DNA from: Streptomyces sp. MZ04
GTDB lineage: Bacteria; Actinomycetota; Actinomycetes; Streptomycetales; Streptomycetaceae
Length of the DNA stretch: 64,000 nucleotides
Assembly: GCF_004684775.1 (NCBI RefSeq)
Contig: NZ_SRIC01000006.1
Span: 1-64,000, forward strand
Direction: 5' to 3'
Part shown: positions 18,486 through 27,691 of the stretch, piece after piece
How the letters are laid out: each line of letters opens with the position of its first letter
How positions within the stretch are numbered: position 1 is the first letter of the stretch
The notes under the pieces: generated by a model
The model's database searches: none
Seen by the model: only the letters and a program-made list of their open reading frames with translations
Told to the model about the DNA's origin: nothing
Translations under genes and position numbers: made by a program

Positions 18486-19276
18486 AGGTCGTTCTGTTCT
18501 GCGGCGGTTACGGGATGCGGATGCGCGACGGTGCCGCCGACGACATGCCCAAGCCGATGGCGATGGTCGGCCCGCGACCACTGATCTGGCATGTCATGCG
18601 CTACTACGCGTACTTCGGGCACAAGGAGTTCATCCTGTGCCTCGGATACGGGGCGCATCACATCAAGAACTTCTTCCTCAACTACGAGGAGACGGTGTCC
18701 AACGACTTCGTGCTGCGGGGCGGCCAGACCGAGCTGCTCTCCACCGACATCGCCGACTGGACCATCACGTTCGCGCAGACCGGCATCGAGTCACCGATCG
18801 GGGAACGCCTTCGCCGGGTGCGGCACCACCTGGACGGCGAGGAGATGTTCCTCGCCAACTACGCCGACGTGCTCACCGATGCCCCTCTCGACGAGATGAT
18901 CGAGAAGTTCGCGTTGCGCGACGCCGGTGCGTCGATGATGGTGGTGCCTCCGCAGTCCTCGTTCCACTGCGTGGACCTCGGCGAGGACGGTCTGGTGGGC
19001 GGCATCACCGCGGTGAGCGAACTGCCGCTGTGGGAGAACGGCGGCTACTTCGTGCTCCGCCAGGAGGTCTTCGAGCACATACCGGAGAACGGGGACCTGG
19101 TCGCCGACGGATGCGCCCAACTGGCCAAGCAGGGGCGGTTGGTGGCGCACCAGCACCGCGGCTTCTGGAAGCCGACCGACACAGTGAAGGAGCGGGCCGC
19201 GCTCGACGCCGCCTACACCCGGGGCGACCGCCCGTGGGCCGTGTGGGAACGGGACGGCGCGGGGGTGAGCGCGTGA
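18482..19276 (+). CDS. Glucose-1-phosphate cytidylyltransferase-like nucleotidyltransferase
   Basis: 264-aa RfbF-type nucleotidyltransferase. It would activate a hexose-1-phosphate with CTP to give a CDP-sugar. The signature loop near the start is modified (LFCGGYGMRMRD), followed by KPMAMVG, the YYAYFGHKEFILCLGY block typical of RfbF, and GFWKPTDTVKE near the C-terminus. ATG 18482 overlaps the previous stop. No CDP-glucose 4,6-dehydratase of the RfbG type is visible in the window, so either the epimerase at 19969 or a gene elsewhere must act next. Confidence 0.85.
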   Translation: MKVVLFCGGYGMRMRDGAADDMPKPMAMVGPRPLIWHVMRYYAYFGHKEFILCLGYGAHHIKNFFLNYEETVSNDFVLRGGQTELLSTDIADWTITFAQTGIESPIGERLRRVRHHLDGEEMFLANYADVLTDAPLDEMIEKFALRDAGASMMVVPPQSSFHCVDLGEDGLVGGITAVSELPLWENGGYFVLRQEVFEHIPENGDLVADGCAQLAKQGRLVAHQHRGFWKPTDTVKERAALDAAYTRGDRPWAVWERDGAGVSA

Positions 19277-19965
19277 TCCGGCTCGGTGCAGGGCGCCTGG
19301 ACCGGATCGTCGCGGTGGGCGCGCACTGCGACGACATCGCCATCGGCGCAGGCGGCACGCTCCTCAGCCTGTGCCTCGCGCGGCCGGGAATGCGCGTCGA
19401 CGCCCTGGTGCTCTCCGGCGGTGGCAGCGAGCGCGAGCAGGAGGAGCGGGCCGCGCTCGCCGCCTTCTGCCCGGGCGCCGATCTGCGCCTCACCGTGCTC
19501 AAGCTGCCGGACGGCCGGATGCCCGTCCACTGGGACGAGGCCAAGGCGGCGGTCGAGGAACTGCGCGGGCAGACCGACCCGGATCTGATCCTGGCCCCGC
19601 GTACCGACGACGCGCACCAGGACCACCGCGGCCTGGCGCGGCTGATACCCACCGCATTCCGCGACCACCTCGTTCTCGGCTACGAGATCGTCAAGTGGGA
19701 CGGCGATCTCGGCCGTCCGTCGGCGTACCAGCCGCTGTCCCTGGAGACCGCCGAAGAGAAGGTGCGGCTGCTGCAGGAGCACTACCCCTCGCAGCGGCAC
19801 CGCCCCTGGTACGACCGCGAGGCCTTCCTCGGCCTCGCACGGATCCGCGGCATCGAATGCCACGCGCGCTACGCCGAGGCGTTCGCCGTCACCAAACTCA
19901 CGCTCGACCTGGGCACTTCCCATCAGGGCACTTCCCATCCGGGCACTTCCCATCAGGGGGAATGA
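19273..19965 (+). CDS. PIG-L family (LmbE-like) deacetylase
   Basis: 230-aa metal-dependent N-deacetylase of the LmbE/PIG-L family. The zinc-binding motif AHCDDIAIGAGG is at ~15-26 and the second ligand region APRTDDAHQDHRG near ~120. It probably removes an acetyl group from an amino sugar or sugar nucleotide. GTG 19273 overlaps the upstream stop as GTGA. The last ~17 residues consist of three copies of a GTSH-type pentapeptide encoded by a 15-bp tandem repeat (19912-19956). They look like an added tail, not part of the enzyme fold. Confidence 0.85.
   Translation: MIRLGAGRLDRIVAVGAHCDDIAIGAGGTLLSLCLARPGMRVDALVLSGGGSEREQEERAALAAFCPGADLRLTVLKLPDGRMPVHWDEAKAAVEELRGQTDPDLILAPRTDDAHQDHRGLARLIPTAFRDHLVLGYEIVKWDGDLGRPSAYQPLSLETAEEKVRLLQEHYPSQRHRPWYDREAFLGLARIRGIECHARYAEAFAVTKLTLDLGTSHQGTSHPGTSHQGE
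19912..19956 (+). repeat. 15-bp tandem repeat, three copies, at the PIG-L gene end
   Basis: GGCACTTCCCATCAG, three units (unit 2 ends CCG), coding the terminal GTSHQ/P pentapeptides. Confidence 0.9.
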
Positions 19966-19968
19966 ACC

Positions 19969-20994
19969 TTGCGCGTACTGCTCACCGGACACCAGGGATA
20001 CCTGGGCACCGTGATGGCCCCGGTCCTCACGGCCGCCGGACATGAAGTCGTCGGTCTCGACGCCGGCCTGTTCGCCGACTGCGTCCTCGGCCCGCCGCCC
20101 GCCGACCCGCCGGGGCACCGGGTGGACCTGCGCGACGTCACGCCCGACCACATGGCGGGGGTGGACGCCGTGATCCACCTGGCCGCACTCTCCAACGACC
20201 CGCTGGGATCCCTCGCCCCGGAACTCACGTACGACATCAACCACCACGCGTCCGTACGCCTCGCCCGACTGGCCCGCGACGCGGGAGCACGGCGCTTCCT
20301 GTACGCGTCGACCTGCTCGGTCTACGGCGCCGCGGGCGGCGACGACCTGGTCGCCGAGGACGCCCCGCTGCGCCCGGTGACGCCGTACGCGGAGTCCAAG
20401 GTGCGGGTGGAGGACGACCTGCACGCCCTGGCCGACGGCGACTTCAGCCCGGTGTTCATGCGCAACGCCACCGCCTTCGGCTACTCGCCCCGGCTGCGCG
20501 CCGACATCGTCCTCAACAACCTGGTGGGCCACGCGCTCCTGTCCGGCGAGGTGTTGGTGCTCTCCGACGGCACCCCCTGGCGCCCGCTGGTGCACGCCGC
20601 CGACATCGCACGGGCCTTCGCGGCCGCGCTGACCGCGCCGCGCGAAGCGGTGCACGACCGGGCGTTCAACATCGGCAGTGAGGTCAACAACGTCACGGTC
20701 GCCGAGATCGCCGAGCAGGTCGCCGATGCGGTGTCCGGCTCGAAGGTGGTGATCACGGGGGAGACCGGTGCCGATCCGCGGTCCTACCGGGTGGACTTCT
20801 CCCGGTTCCGCGCCGCGATACCCGGCTTCGACTGCGAGTGGACCGTGCAGCGGGGCGCGCTCGAACTCACCGACGCCTACCGGAAGTTCGGACTGACCCG
20901 GGAGGACTTCGAGCGACGCTTCACCCGCCTCGCCGTGCTGCGTGCGGCGTCCGAAGCCGGTGCCGTCGACGACACCCTGCGGTGGCGCGGATGA
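19969..20994 (+). CDS. NAD-dependent epimerase/dehydratase (extended SDR)
   Basis: 341-aa extended short-chain dehydrogenase. It has an N-terminal glycine motif TGHQGYLG, a catalytic Ser/Thr region STCSVYG (~108) and a YAESK catalytic Tyr/Lys pair. It would epimerise, reduce or dehydrate an NDP-sugar keto intermediate. The TTG start at 19969 follows CAGGGGGAATG and is the first in-frame start giving the complete Rossmann strand. It lies inside a run of sugar-modifying genes starting at 17229. Confidence 0.87.
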   Translation: MRVLLTGHQGYLGTVMAPVLTAAGHEVVGLDAGLFADCVLGPPPADPPGHRVDLRDVTPDHMAGVDAVIHLAALSNDPLGSLAPELTYDINHHASVRLARLARDAGARRFLYASTCSVYGAAGGDDLVAEDAPLRPVTPYAESKVRVEDDLHALADGDFSPVFMRNATAFGYSPRLRADIVLNNLVGHALLSGEVLVLSDGTPWRPLVHAADIARAFAAALTAPREAVHDRAFNIGSEVNNVTVAEIAEQVADAVSGSKVVITGETGADPRSYRVDFSRFRAAIPGFDCEWTVQRGALELTDAYRKFGLTREDFERRFTRLAVLRAASEAGAVDDTLRWRG

Positions 20995-22265
20995 CAGCGG
21001 CCGGCGCGGAGATGTACGCACTGGTGGAGCGGCTGTACCCGCTCTGCCGGAGCATCACGGGGGACGGCGTGCGCGCCACCCTGGACATCGTCGGCGAGTA
21101 CATCCCGCTCCAGGTGCACGAGGTGCCGACCGGGACCCAGGTGCTCGACTGGACGGTGCCGCAGGAGTGGAACATCCGGGACGCGTACGTCGCCGACAGC
21201 ACCGGCAACCGGGTCGTCGACTTCGCCGAGTCCAGCCTGCACGTGCTCGGCTACAGCGTGCCGGTGTCGCAGACCATGCCGCTCGCCGAGCTGCGCGAAC
21301 ACCTGCACACCCTGCCGGATCACCCCAACTGGGTGCCGTACCGCACCAGTTACTACAAGCCGGAATGGGGATTCTGCCTGGCCCAGGAGACCTTGGACGC
21401 GCTGCCGGACGGCGAGTACGAGGTGCGCATCGACTCCACCCTCGCGGACGGCCACCTCACCTACGCCGAGCACGTGGTCCCCGGACAGGTCCCCGACGAG
21501 GTGATCGTCTCCTGCCACGTCTGCCACCCGTCGCTGGCCAACGACAACCTCGCGGGCATCGCGGTGGCGACGTTCCTGGCGCGGGCGCTGGCGGAGCAAA
21601 CGCCGTACTACACCTACCGGTTCATCTTCGCGCCCGGCACGATCGGGGCGATCACCTGGCTGGCCCGCAACGCCGAGCGGGTGGAGCGCGTCAAGCACGG
21701 CGTCGTGCTGGCCTGCGCGGGCGACTCCGGCTCACTGACGTACAAGCAGAGCAGACGCGGCGACGCGGAGATCGACCGGGTGATGCGGCACGTCCTTGCC
21801 GCCTCCGAACGCCCGCACCGCGTCACCGAGTTCACGCCGTACGGCTACGACGAGCGACAGTTCTGCTCGCCCGGGTTCAACCTGGGCGTGGGCTCGCTCA
21901 CCAGGACCCCGTACGCGGGCTACCCCGAGTACCACACCTCGGCGGACGACCTGGACTTCGTCTCCCCGGAGGCGATGGCCGACACCCTCTCCGTCTGCCG
22001 CGAGGCGTTCGCCGTCCTCGACCGCAACCGGCGGTACGTCAACCTCAGCCCTTACGGGGAACCGCAGTTGGGCCGCCGTGGGCTGTACGACGCGCTCGGC
22101 GGCCGCAGCGACACCAAGCAGGCGCAGATGGCCATGCTCTGGGTGCTCAACCTCTCCGACGGCGAGCACGGTCTGCTTGACGTCGCCGAGCGGTCCGGGC
22201 TGCCGTTCGACACCGTCGCCGACGCGGCCGGAGCGCTGGCCGCCGCCGGGCTGATCAAGGCCTGA
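20991..22265 (+). CDS. DUF4910 protein (M28-like zinc aminopeptidase fold)
   Basis: 424-aa protein of the DUF4910 family, related to M28 metallopeptidases. Visible elements are SCHVCHPSLANDNLAGI (metal-binding His/Asp region, ~170-190), a CAGDSG segment, and a C-terminal winged-helix-like piece. Members commonly sit in surface polysaccharide loci without an established substrate. It may hydrolyse an amide on a sugar rather than a peptide, which is inference. ATG 20991 overlaps the previous stop. Family placement is good; function is open. Confidence 0.75.
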   Translation: MTAAGAEMYALVERLYPLCRSITGDGVRATLDIVGEYIPLQVHEVPTGTQVLDWTVPQEWNIRDAYVADSTGNRVVDFAESSLHVLGYSVPVSQTMPLAELREHLHTLPDHPNWVPYRTSYYKPEWGFCLAQETLDALPDGEYEVRIDSTLADGHLTYAEHVVPGQVPDEVIVSCHVCHPSLANDNLAGIAVATFLARALAEQTPYYTYRFIFAPGTIGAITWLARNAERVERVKHGVVLACAGDSGSLTYKQSRRGDAEIDRVMRHVLAASERPHRVTEFTPYGYDERQFCSPGFNLGVGSLTRTPYAGYPEYHTSADDLDFVSPEAMADTLSVCREAFAVLDRNRRYVNLSPYGEPQLGRRGLYDALGGRSDTKQAQMAMLWVLNLSDGEHGLLDVAERSGLPFDTVADAAGALAAAGLIKA

Positions 22266-23578
22266 TGCGGATGGCCACCGAGAGGGAGAATCCCAGGACA
22301 ACGGCGGCAGCGGCCGGATCCGCCAAGCGGGCGCTCGTCGGCCGGCTGTCCTGGGGCCTCGCCGACCAGGCGGCCTCCAGCATGAGCAACTTCGTGGTGG
22401 GCATCTACGTGGCCCGCTCGCTGGGGGTGACAGCGTTCGGCGTGTTCAGCCTCGCCTGGGTGACCTACGGCGTGGTGCTCAACGTCTCCCGCGGCCTTGC
22501 CACCGACCCGCTCGTGGTGCGCTTCAGCGGCGTGCCGGACGCGTCCTGGCGCGCGGCGGTGGCCCGGTCGTCGGGTACCGCGCTCGGCGCCGGTACCGCC
22601 CTCGGCGCCGCGTCCCTGGTGGTCGGGCTTCTACTCGGCGGCAGTGTGGGGCCCGCGTTCGCCTGCCTCGGTGCCGTACTGCCGGGGCTGCTGCTTCAGG
22701 ACTCCTGGCGGTTCGCGTTCTTCGCCGCCGGTACCGGGCGGAAGGCGTTCGTCAACGACCTCGTGTGGGGCGTCGCGCTCGTCCCGGCCCTGGTGGTGGC
22801 GGCCCGCGTCGGCAGCGTGGAGGCCTTCGTGCTCGCCTGGGGCGCCTCCGCCGCCGTGGCCGCGGTGTACGGCTGCTTCCAGTCCGGCATCCGGCCGCAG
22901 TTGACCGGCGCGCGCGAGTGGCTTCGCGAGCACCGGGACCTCGGCTACCGGTACCTGGTCGAGAACGTCAGCAACAGCGGCGCGAGCCAGTTGCGGGCGT
23001 ACGGACTCGGCGCGATCGTCGGGCTCGGCGCGGTGGGTGTGATCCGGGGCGCCGAGCTCCTGCTCGGCCCGTTCATGGCGGTGCTGATGGGTCTTTCCCT
23101 GGTCACCGTCGCGGAGGCGGCACGGGTGCTGAGGCGGGCCCCGCACCGCCTCGGCGCGTTCTGCCTCCTCCTCGGCGGCGGGCAGGCCGTCGCCGCGCTG
23201 CTCTGGGGCGGGGCGCTGCTCCTTGTGCCGGACGCGGGCGGCGAGTTCGTGCTCGGCGGCGTCTGGAGCTCCGCATCGGAGCTCATCGTGCCGGTCACGC
23301 TCGGCGTCGCGGGCGCGGGACTCGGCACCGGAGCGGCGTCCGGCCTTCGCGCGCTCGGCGCGGCCCGGCGCAGCCTGCGCAGCCAACTGATCGCTTCCGT
23401 CTGCTACGTCACCGGCGGGCTCGGCGGGGCGGCCGTGGCCGGCACGGTCGGCTCGGCCTGGGGCGTCGCCGCCGCGACCGTCTGCGGCTCGGCCGTGTGG
23501 TGGCTGCAGCTGCGGACCGCCCTGCGCGAGCGCGGGTGCAGCCACCAGAACCCCATCCCCGAAGTGAGGACCTCATGA
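22265..23578 (+). CDS. Polysaccharide flippase-like membrane protein (MATE/MOP superfamily)
   Basis: 437-aa protein with about 12 hydrophobic segments spread over the whole length and a Ser/Gly-rich first helix (GLADQAASSMSNFVVGIYVAR), as in Wzx/MurJ-type exporters. It would move the lipid-linked repeat across the membrane. Its start ATG shares one base with the previous stop (TGATG). The Gly/Ala-rich loops and lack of other domains fit the family. The separate Wzz-, Wzy- and Wzx-like genes suggest a Wzy-type pathway. Confidence 0.72.
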   Translation: MRMATERENPRTTAAAAGSAKRALVGRLSWGLADQAASSMSNFVVGIYVARSLGVTAFGVFSLAWVTYGVVLNVSRGLATDPLVVRFSGVPDASWRAAVARSSGTALGAGTALGAASLVVGLLLGGSVGPAFACLGAVLPGLLLQDSWRFAFFAAGTGRKAFVNDLVWGVALVPALVVAARVGSVEAFVLAWGASAAVAAVYGCFQSGIRPQLTGAREWLREHRDLGYRYLVENVSNSGASQLRAYGLGAIVGLGAVGVIRGAELLLGPFMAVLMGLSLVTVAEAARVLRRAPHRLGAFCLLLGGGQAVAALLWGGALLLVPDAGGEFVLGGVWSSASELIVPVTLGVAGAGLGTGAASGLRALGAARRSLRSQLIASVCYVTGGLGGAAVAGTVGSAWGVAAATVCGSAVWWLQLRTALRERGCSHQNPIPEVRTS

Positions 23579-24567
23579 CCGCGCAACCCAGGCTGAGCAT
23601 CGGTCTGCCCGTGTACAACGGCGAGGAGTACCTCGCGGAGTCGCTCGACGCCCTGCTCGGCCAGACCTACGAGGACTTCGAGCTGGTCATCTCCGACAAC
23701 GCCTCGACCGACGGAACCCAGGACATCTGCCGCAAGTACGCCGAGCGGGACTCGCGTATCCGCTACATCCGGCTGACCCGGAACATCGGCGCCGCGCCGA
23801 ACCACAACTACGTGTTCACCGAGTGCCACGGCGAACTGTTCAAGTGGGCCTCGCACGACGACCTGTACGCCCGGGACCTGCTGCGGCGCTGCGTCGAGGC
23901 CCTGGACGAGCGGCCGGACGTGATCCTCGCGCACGCCGACCAGGCGGTCATCGACGAGGACGGGAAGGTGAAGGTTCCGTACGAGTACACGCTCGCCACC
24001 GACTCGCCGCGCGCGCCCGAGCGCTTCCGCAGCATGCTGTTCGAGCCCGGCGGCGACGACTTCTACGGGGTGATCCGGGCCGACGTGCTGCGCCGGGTGA
24101 AGCCGCACGACAGCTACCACCACGCGGACCGCACGTTCGTCGCCGAGATCGGCCTGCACGGACCCTTCCACCAGGTGCCGGAGCTGCTGTACTTCCGCCG
24201 CGACCACCCCACCCGCGCCGAGCGGGCGAACCCGTCGAAGCGATCCCGGTGCGTCAACCTCGACCCGCGCCGGGCGGGCCCGCTGCACCCGACGCCGCGG
24301 CTGCTCGCCGAGTACGTCTGGGGCTTCGTCGCGGCGATCCGGCGGGCGCCGTTGTCCGCGGCCGACCGGCGCGCGTGCTACCGCCACCTGGCCGCCTGGA
24401 TGACCAGCCGGGCCCGGCCGGGCGCCGGTGAGCGGGTCGAGGACCGTGCCCCGGTCAACCCGGCCAAGCTCACTGTCTCCGTCGACGCCCTCGTCGCAGG
24501 ACGTGAAGGTCGTGACGGACGTGAAGGTCGTGAAGGTCGTGAAGGTCGTGAAGGGCGGCAGGCATGA
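23575..24567 (+). CDS. Glycosyltransferase family 2 (GT-A)
   Basis: 330-aa inverting GT-A enzyme. It has LSIGLPVYNGEEYL at the start, SDNASTDGTQ (nucleotide binding), FKWASHDD (DxD-like metal site, ~93) and a C-terminal helix-rich part. ATG 23575 overlaps the flippase stop. The last ~20 residues are a Gly-Arg-Glu-rich tail encoded by six 9-bp repeats (24503-24556) that run up to the start of the next gene. The sugar specificity is unknown. Confidence 0.87.
   Translation: MTAQPRLSIGLPVYNGEEYLAESLDALLGQTYEDFELVISDNASTDGTQDICRKYAERDSRIRYIRLTRNIGAAPNHNYVFTECHGELFKWASHDDLYARDLLRRCVEALDERPDVILAHADQAVIDEDGKVKVPYEYTLATDSPRAPERFRSMLFEPGGDDFYGVIRADVLRRVKPHDSYHHADRTFVAEIGLHGPFHQVPELLYFRRDHPTRAERANPSKRSRCVNLDPRRAGPLHPTPRLLAEYVWGFVAAIRRAPLSAADRRACYRHLAAWMTSRARPGAGERVEDRAPVNPAKLTVSVDALVAGREGRDGREGREGREGREGRQA
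24503..24556 (+). repeat. 9-bp tandem repeat, six copies, at the GT2 gene end
   Basis: GTGAAGGTC and close variants, coding a Gly-Arg-Glu-rich tail that ends 8 bp before the next start codon. Confidence 0.9.
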
Positions 24568-25775
24568 AGTCCCCTACACGGGTGGGGGTGTTCGGCCTCC
24601 TCGGCTCCGGCAACCTCGGCAACGACGGATCGCTCGAGGCCGTGCTCGGGTACCTGCGCGCCGAGCATCCGGAGGCAGCCGTGGACGCGCTGTGCGGCGG
24701 GCCCGAGGTCGTCACGTCCCGGTACGGGATCCCCGCGACGCGGCTGCACTGGTACCGAGGGGAGTACCGGACCGCGTCACGCGTGGGCGCGATCGCGGGC
24801 AAGGGCCTGGGCAAACTCGTCGACGCCGTCCGCACCGCCGCCTGGGTGCGTCGGCACGACGTGGTGATCGTGCCGGGCATGGGCGTCCTGGAGGCCACGC
24901 TGCCGCTGCGGCCGTGGGGCTTCCCGTACTCGCTGTTCCTGCTCTGCGCGAGTGGCCGGCTGCTTCGCACCCGGGTCGCGCTGGTCGGCGTCGGCGCCGC
25001 CCCGATCGGCAACCGGCCGACCCGGGCCCTGGTGCGCTGGTCGGCGCGGCTTGCCGCGTACCGCTCGTACAGGGACGCCCTGTCCCGCGACGCGATGCGG
25101 GGGATGGGCGTGGACACCGCGCGCGACGAGGTCTACCCGGACCTCGCGTTCGCCCTGCCGACGCCCCCGACGAGCGTGCCCTCAGGCCCGCCGGGGGGCC
25201 CGGTCTGCGTCGGCGTCATGGACTTCCACGGCGGCAACGACGACCGCGCCCGGGCCGAGGAGATCCACCGGCGCTACCTCGACGGGACAACTCGCTTTGT
25301 GCGCGCCTTGGTTGAGGAAGGCAGGCCGGTCCGGCTGCTCACCGGCGACGCGTGCGACGCGCCGGTGGTCGCCGCGATCCTCGACGCGGTGGACTCGCCG
25401 CTGGTCACCGCCGCCGAGACGGCCTCGCTCGCCGGCCTGATGAAGGAGACGGCGGCGGCCGACACCGTCGTGGCGACCCGCTACCACAACCTGATCTGCG
25501 CGCTGAAGGTCGGCACACCGACGCTCGCCCTCAGCTATGCGGCGAAGAGCGACGCGCTCATGGACCGGATGGGCCTTGCCGCGTTCTGCCACCCGGCCCG
25601 CGAGGTCGACGCCGACCGGCTGCTCGAGCAGTTCCGGGCGCTGGAGAAGCGGTCGGCCGAGCTGCGGCAGACCCTTGCCGAACGCAACGCGGTCGCCGCC
25701 CGGCAACTCAAGGACCAGTTCGCCGAGTTGACCGCGGTCCTGTTCCCGGCCCACGCCCTACGGGAGGCCCCATGA
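24564..25775 (+). CDS. Polysaccharide pyruvyl transferase family protein
   Basis: 403-aa member of the PS_pyruv_trans family, which transfers pyruvate from phosphoenolpyruvate to sugars as a ketal. Seen: an N-terminal GLLGSGNLGNDGSL, a central VIVPGMGVLEATLP, GVGAAPIG, and a late TRYHNLICALKVGTPTLALSY motif characteristic of the family. ATG 24564 overlaps the upstream stop. It would give the polymer a negative charge, in addition to any uronic acid. Confidence 0.85.
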   Translation: MKSPTRVGVFGLLGSGNLGNDGSLEAVLGYLRAEHPEAAVDALCGGPEVVTSRYGIPATRLHWYRGEYRTASRVGAIAGKGLGKLVDAVRTAAWVRRHDVVIVPGMGVLEATLPLRPWGFPYSLFLLCASGRLLRTRVALVGVGAAPIGNRPTRALVRWSARLAAYRSYRDALSRDAMRGMGVDTARDEVYPDLAFALPTPPTSVPSGPPGGPVCVGVMDFHGGNDDRARAEEIHRRYLDGTTRFVRALVEEGRPVRLLTGDACDAPVVAAILDAVDSPLVTAAETASLAGLMKETAAADTVVATRYHNLICALKVGTPTLALSYAAKSDALMDRMGLAAFCHPAREVDADRLLEQFRALEKRSAELRQTLAERNAVAARQLKDQFAELTAVLFPAHALREAP

Positions 25776-26323
25776 AAGCGACCGAAGTCCCAGAGATCGC
25801 CGGCGCGTACCTCTTCGAGCCGACGCCGTACGCCGACGAACGCGGCTTCTTCTGCCGCACCTTCGACGCCGACGTGGTCCGCTCGGTGGGCCTCGACCCG
25901 GACGCCTTCATCCAGGACAGCGTGTCCCGCTCGGTCCGGGGCGTGCTGCGAGGCCTGCACCTGCGCTCCGGCGCCGGCGAGGCCAAGCTGGTGCGGTGCT
26001 CGTACGGGAGGATCTTCGACGTCGTCGTGGACCTGCGGAAGGACTCACCGACGTACCGCAACCGGGCCTTCTTCGAACTCTCCGACGAGACGCAGAAGAC
26101 CCTGTACATCCCGGCAGGCTGCGCGCACGGCTTCCAGGCGCTGACCGAGGCCTCCGACACCTCGTACCGGATCGACCGCCCGCACGATCCGGCCGAAGAC
26201 GTGACGATCGCCTTCGACGACCCGGAGCTCGCCATTGACTGGCCGCTGCCGGTCACCTCGATGTCCGAGCGGGACCGGAAGGCTCCGAGCCTGGCCGAGG
26301 TCCTGAAGCAGAAAGAGAGCTGA
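25772..26323 (+). CDS. dTDP-4-dehydrorhamnose 3,5-epimerase-like (RmlC family)
   Basis: 183-aa RmlC/RfbC-type cupin. Seen: DERGFFCRTFD, QDSVSRSVRGVLRGLHL (catalytic His in RGLH), the KLVRCSYGRIFDVVVDLRKDSPTY strand and YIPAGCAHGFQAL. It epimerises C3/C5 of a dTDP-4-keto-6-deoxyhexose. rmlA, rmlB and rmlD are not visible here and would have to be supplied elsewhere. The frame is open further upstream, but ATG 25772 overlaps the previous stop and begins the homologous region. Confidence 0.88.
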   Translation: MKATEVPEIAGAYLFEPTPYADERGFFCRTFDADVVRSVGLDPDAFIQDSVSRSVRGVLRGLHLRSGAGEAKLVRCSYGRIFDVVVDLRKDSPTYRNRAFFELSDETQKTLYIPAGCAHGFQALTEASDTSYRIDRPHDPAEDVTIAFDDPELAIDWPLPVTSMSERDRKAPSLAEVLKQKES

Positions 26324-26330
26324 AGTCAGC

Positions 26331-27659
26331 GTGGACACTGAGGAGTTCCGCCTGCCCCGGTCGCGGCAGGCGAACGAGCGGCTGCACGCCCTGATCCCCG
26401 GGGGCGCGCACACATACGCCAAGGGCGACGACCAGTACCCCGAGAACCTGGCACCGGTCATCAGCCACGGCCGCGGTGCCCATGTGTGGGACATCGACGG
26501 CAACCGCTACATCGAGTACGGGTCAGGGCTGCGGTCGGTCAGCCTCGGCCACGCCCACCCACGCGTGCTCGAAGCGGTGCGGCGGGAACTCGACCGCGGC
26601 AGCAACTTCGTCCGGCCGTCCATCGTGGAGGTCGAGGCCGCGGAACGCTTCCTGGCCACGGTGCCGACCGCCGAGATGGTGAAGTTCGCGAAGAACGGCT
26701 CCGACGTCACCACCGCCGCGGTGCGCCTCGCCCGCGCCGTCACCGGGCGCCCGCGGGTGGCCATCTGCGGCGACCATCCGTTCTTCTCCGTCGACGACTG
26801 GTTCATCGCTACAACGCCGATGTCCGCCGGCATTCCGGCGGCGACCACCGACCTGACCGTGTCCTTCCCTTACGGGGACTTGGCCGCGACGGAGGAGCTG
26901 CTGACCCGGTACCAGGACGAGGTGGCCTGCCTGATCCTCGAACCTGCCACGACCCACACCGAGCCGCCGCCCGGATATCTCGCAGGCCTGCGCGAGTTGG
27001 CCGACCGGCACGGCTGCGTACTGATCTTCGACGAGATGATCACCGGCTTCCGCTGGTCCGAGGCGGGCGCCCAGGGCCTGTACGGCGTCGTCCCCGACCT
27101 CTCCACGTTCGGGAAGGCGCTGGGCAACGGGTTCGCCGTCTCCGCGCTTGCCGGGCGCCGCGAGCTGATGGAGCGGGGCGGCCTTCGCCACTCCGGCGAG
27201 CGAGTGTTCCTTCTCTCCACCACGCACGGCGCGGAAACACACTCGCTGGCAGCCGCGATGGCCGTGCAGACCACCTACGTCGAGGAGGGCATCACCGCTC
27301 AACTGCACGCCATCGGCGAGCGGTTGGCCGCCGGGGTCCGCGACGCCGCGGCCGGCATGGGCGTCGGCGACCACATCGTCGTCCGGGGCCGGGCCGGCAA
27401 CCTGGTCTTCGCCACCCTCGACGAGAACGGGCAGCCGTCGCAGCAGTACCGCACCCTGTTCCTGCGCCGACTCCTCGCGGGCGGGGTGCTCGCCCCGTCG
27501 TTCGTGGTGAGCAGCGCGCTCGACGACGCCGATATCGACCACACCGTCGACGTGGTGGCCCAGGCATGTGCGGTGTACCGGAAGGCATTGGACGCCGCCG
27601 ACCCCACGCCCTGGCTGGCGGGACGACCGGTGAAGCCCGTATTCCGCCGCCTGGCATGA
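26331..27659 (+). CDS. Class III aminotransferase (glutamate-1-semialdehyde aminomutase-like)
   Basis: 442-aa PLP enzyme. Seen: IPGGAHTYAKGDDQYP, GSGLRSVSLGHAHP, FAKNGSDVTTAAVRLAR (PLP phosphate site), LIFDEMITGFRW, and the Schiff-base lysine in STFGKALGNG. It resembles HemL, but polysaccharide-cluster homologues usually transaminate or aminomutate a carbohydrate intermediate. That is the more likely role here, at the end of the operon. GTG 26331 follows the previous stop by 7 nt. Its stop lies inside a seven-copy RTGAC repeat. Confidence 0.8.
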   Translation: MDTEEFRLPRSRQANERLHALIPGGAHTYAKGDDQYPENLAPVISHGRGAHVWDIDGNRYIEYGSGLRSVSLGHAHPRVLEAVRRELDRGSNFVRPSIVEVEAAERFLATVPTAEMVKFAKNGSDVTTAAVRLARAVTGRPRVAICGDHPFFSVDDWFIATTPMSAGIPAATTDLTVSFPYGDLAATEELLTRYQDEVACLILEPATTHTEPPPGYLAGLRELADRHGCVLIFDEMITGFRWSEAGAQGLYGVVPDLSTFGKALGNGFAVSALAGRRELMERGGLRHSGERVFLLSTTHGAETHSLAAAMAVQTTYVEEGITAQLHAIGERLAAGVRDAAAGMGVGDHIVVRGRAGNLVFATLDENGQPSQQYRTLFLRRLLAGGVLAPSFVVSSALDDADIDHTVDVVAQACAVYRKALDAADPTPWLAGRPVKPVFRRLA

Positions 27660-27690
27660 CATGACATGACATGACATGACGTGACGTGAC
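27656..27690 (+). repeat. 5-bp tandem repeat, seven copies, across the aminotransferase stop
   Basis: ATGAC five times then GTGAC twice. The stop codon TGA at 27657-27659 is part of the first unit. Confidence 0.9.
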
Positions 27691-27691
27691 G

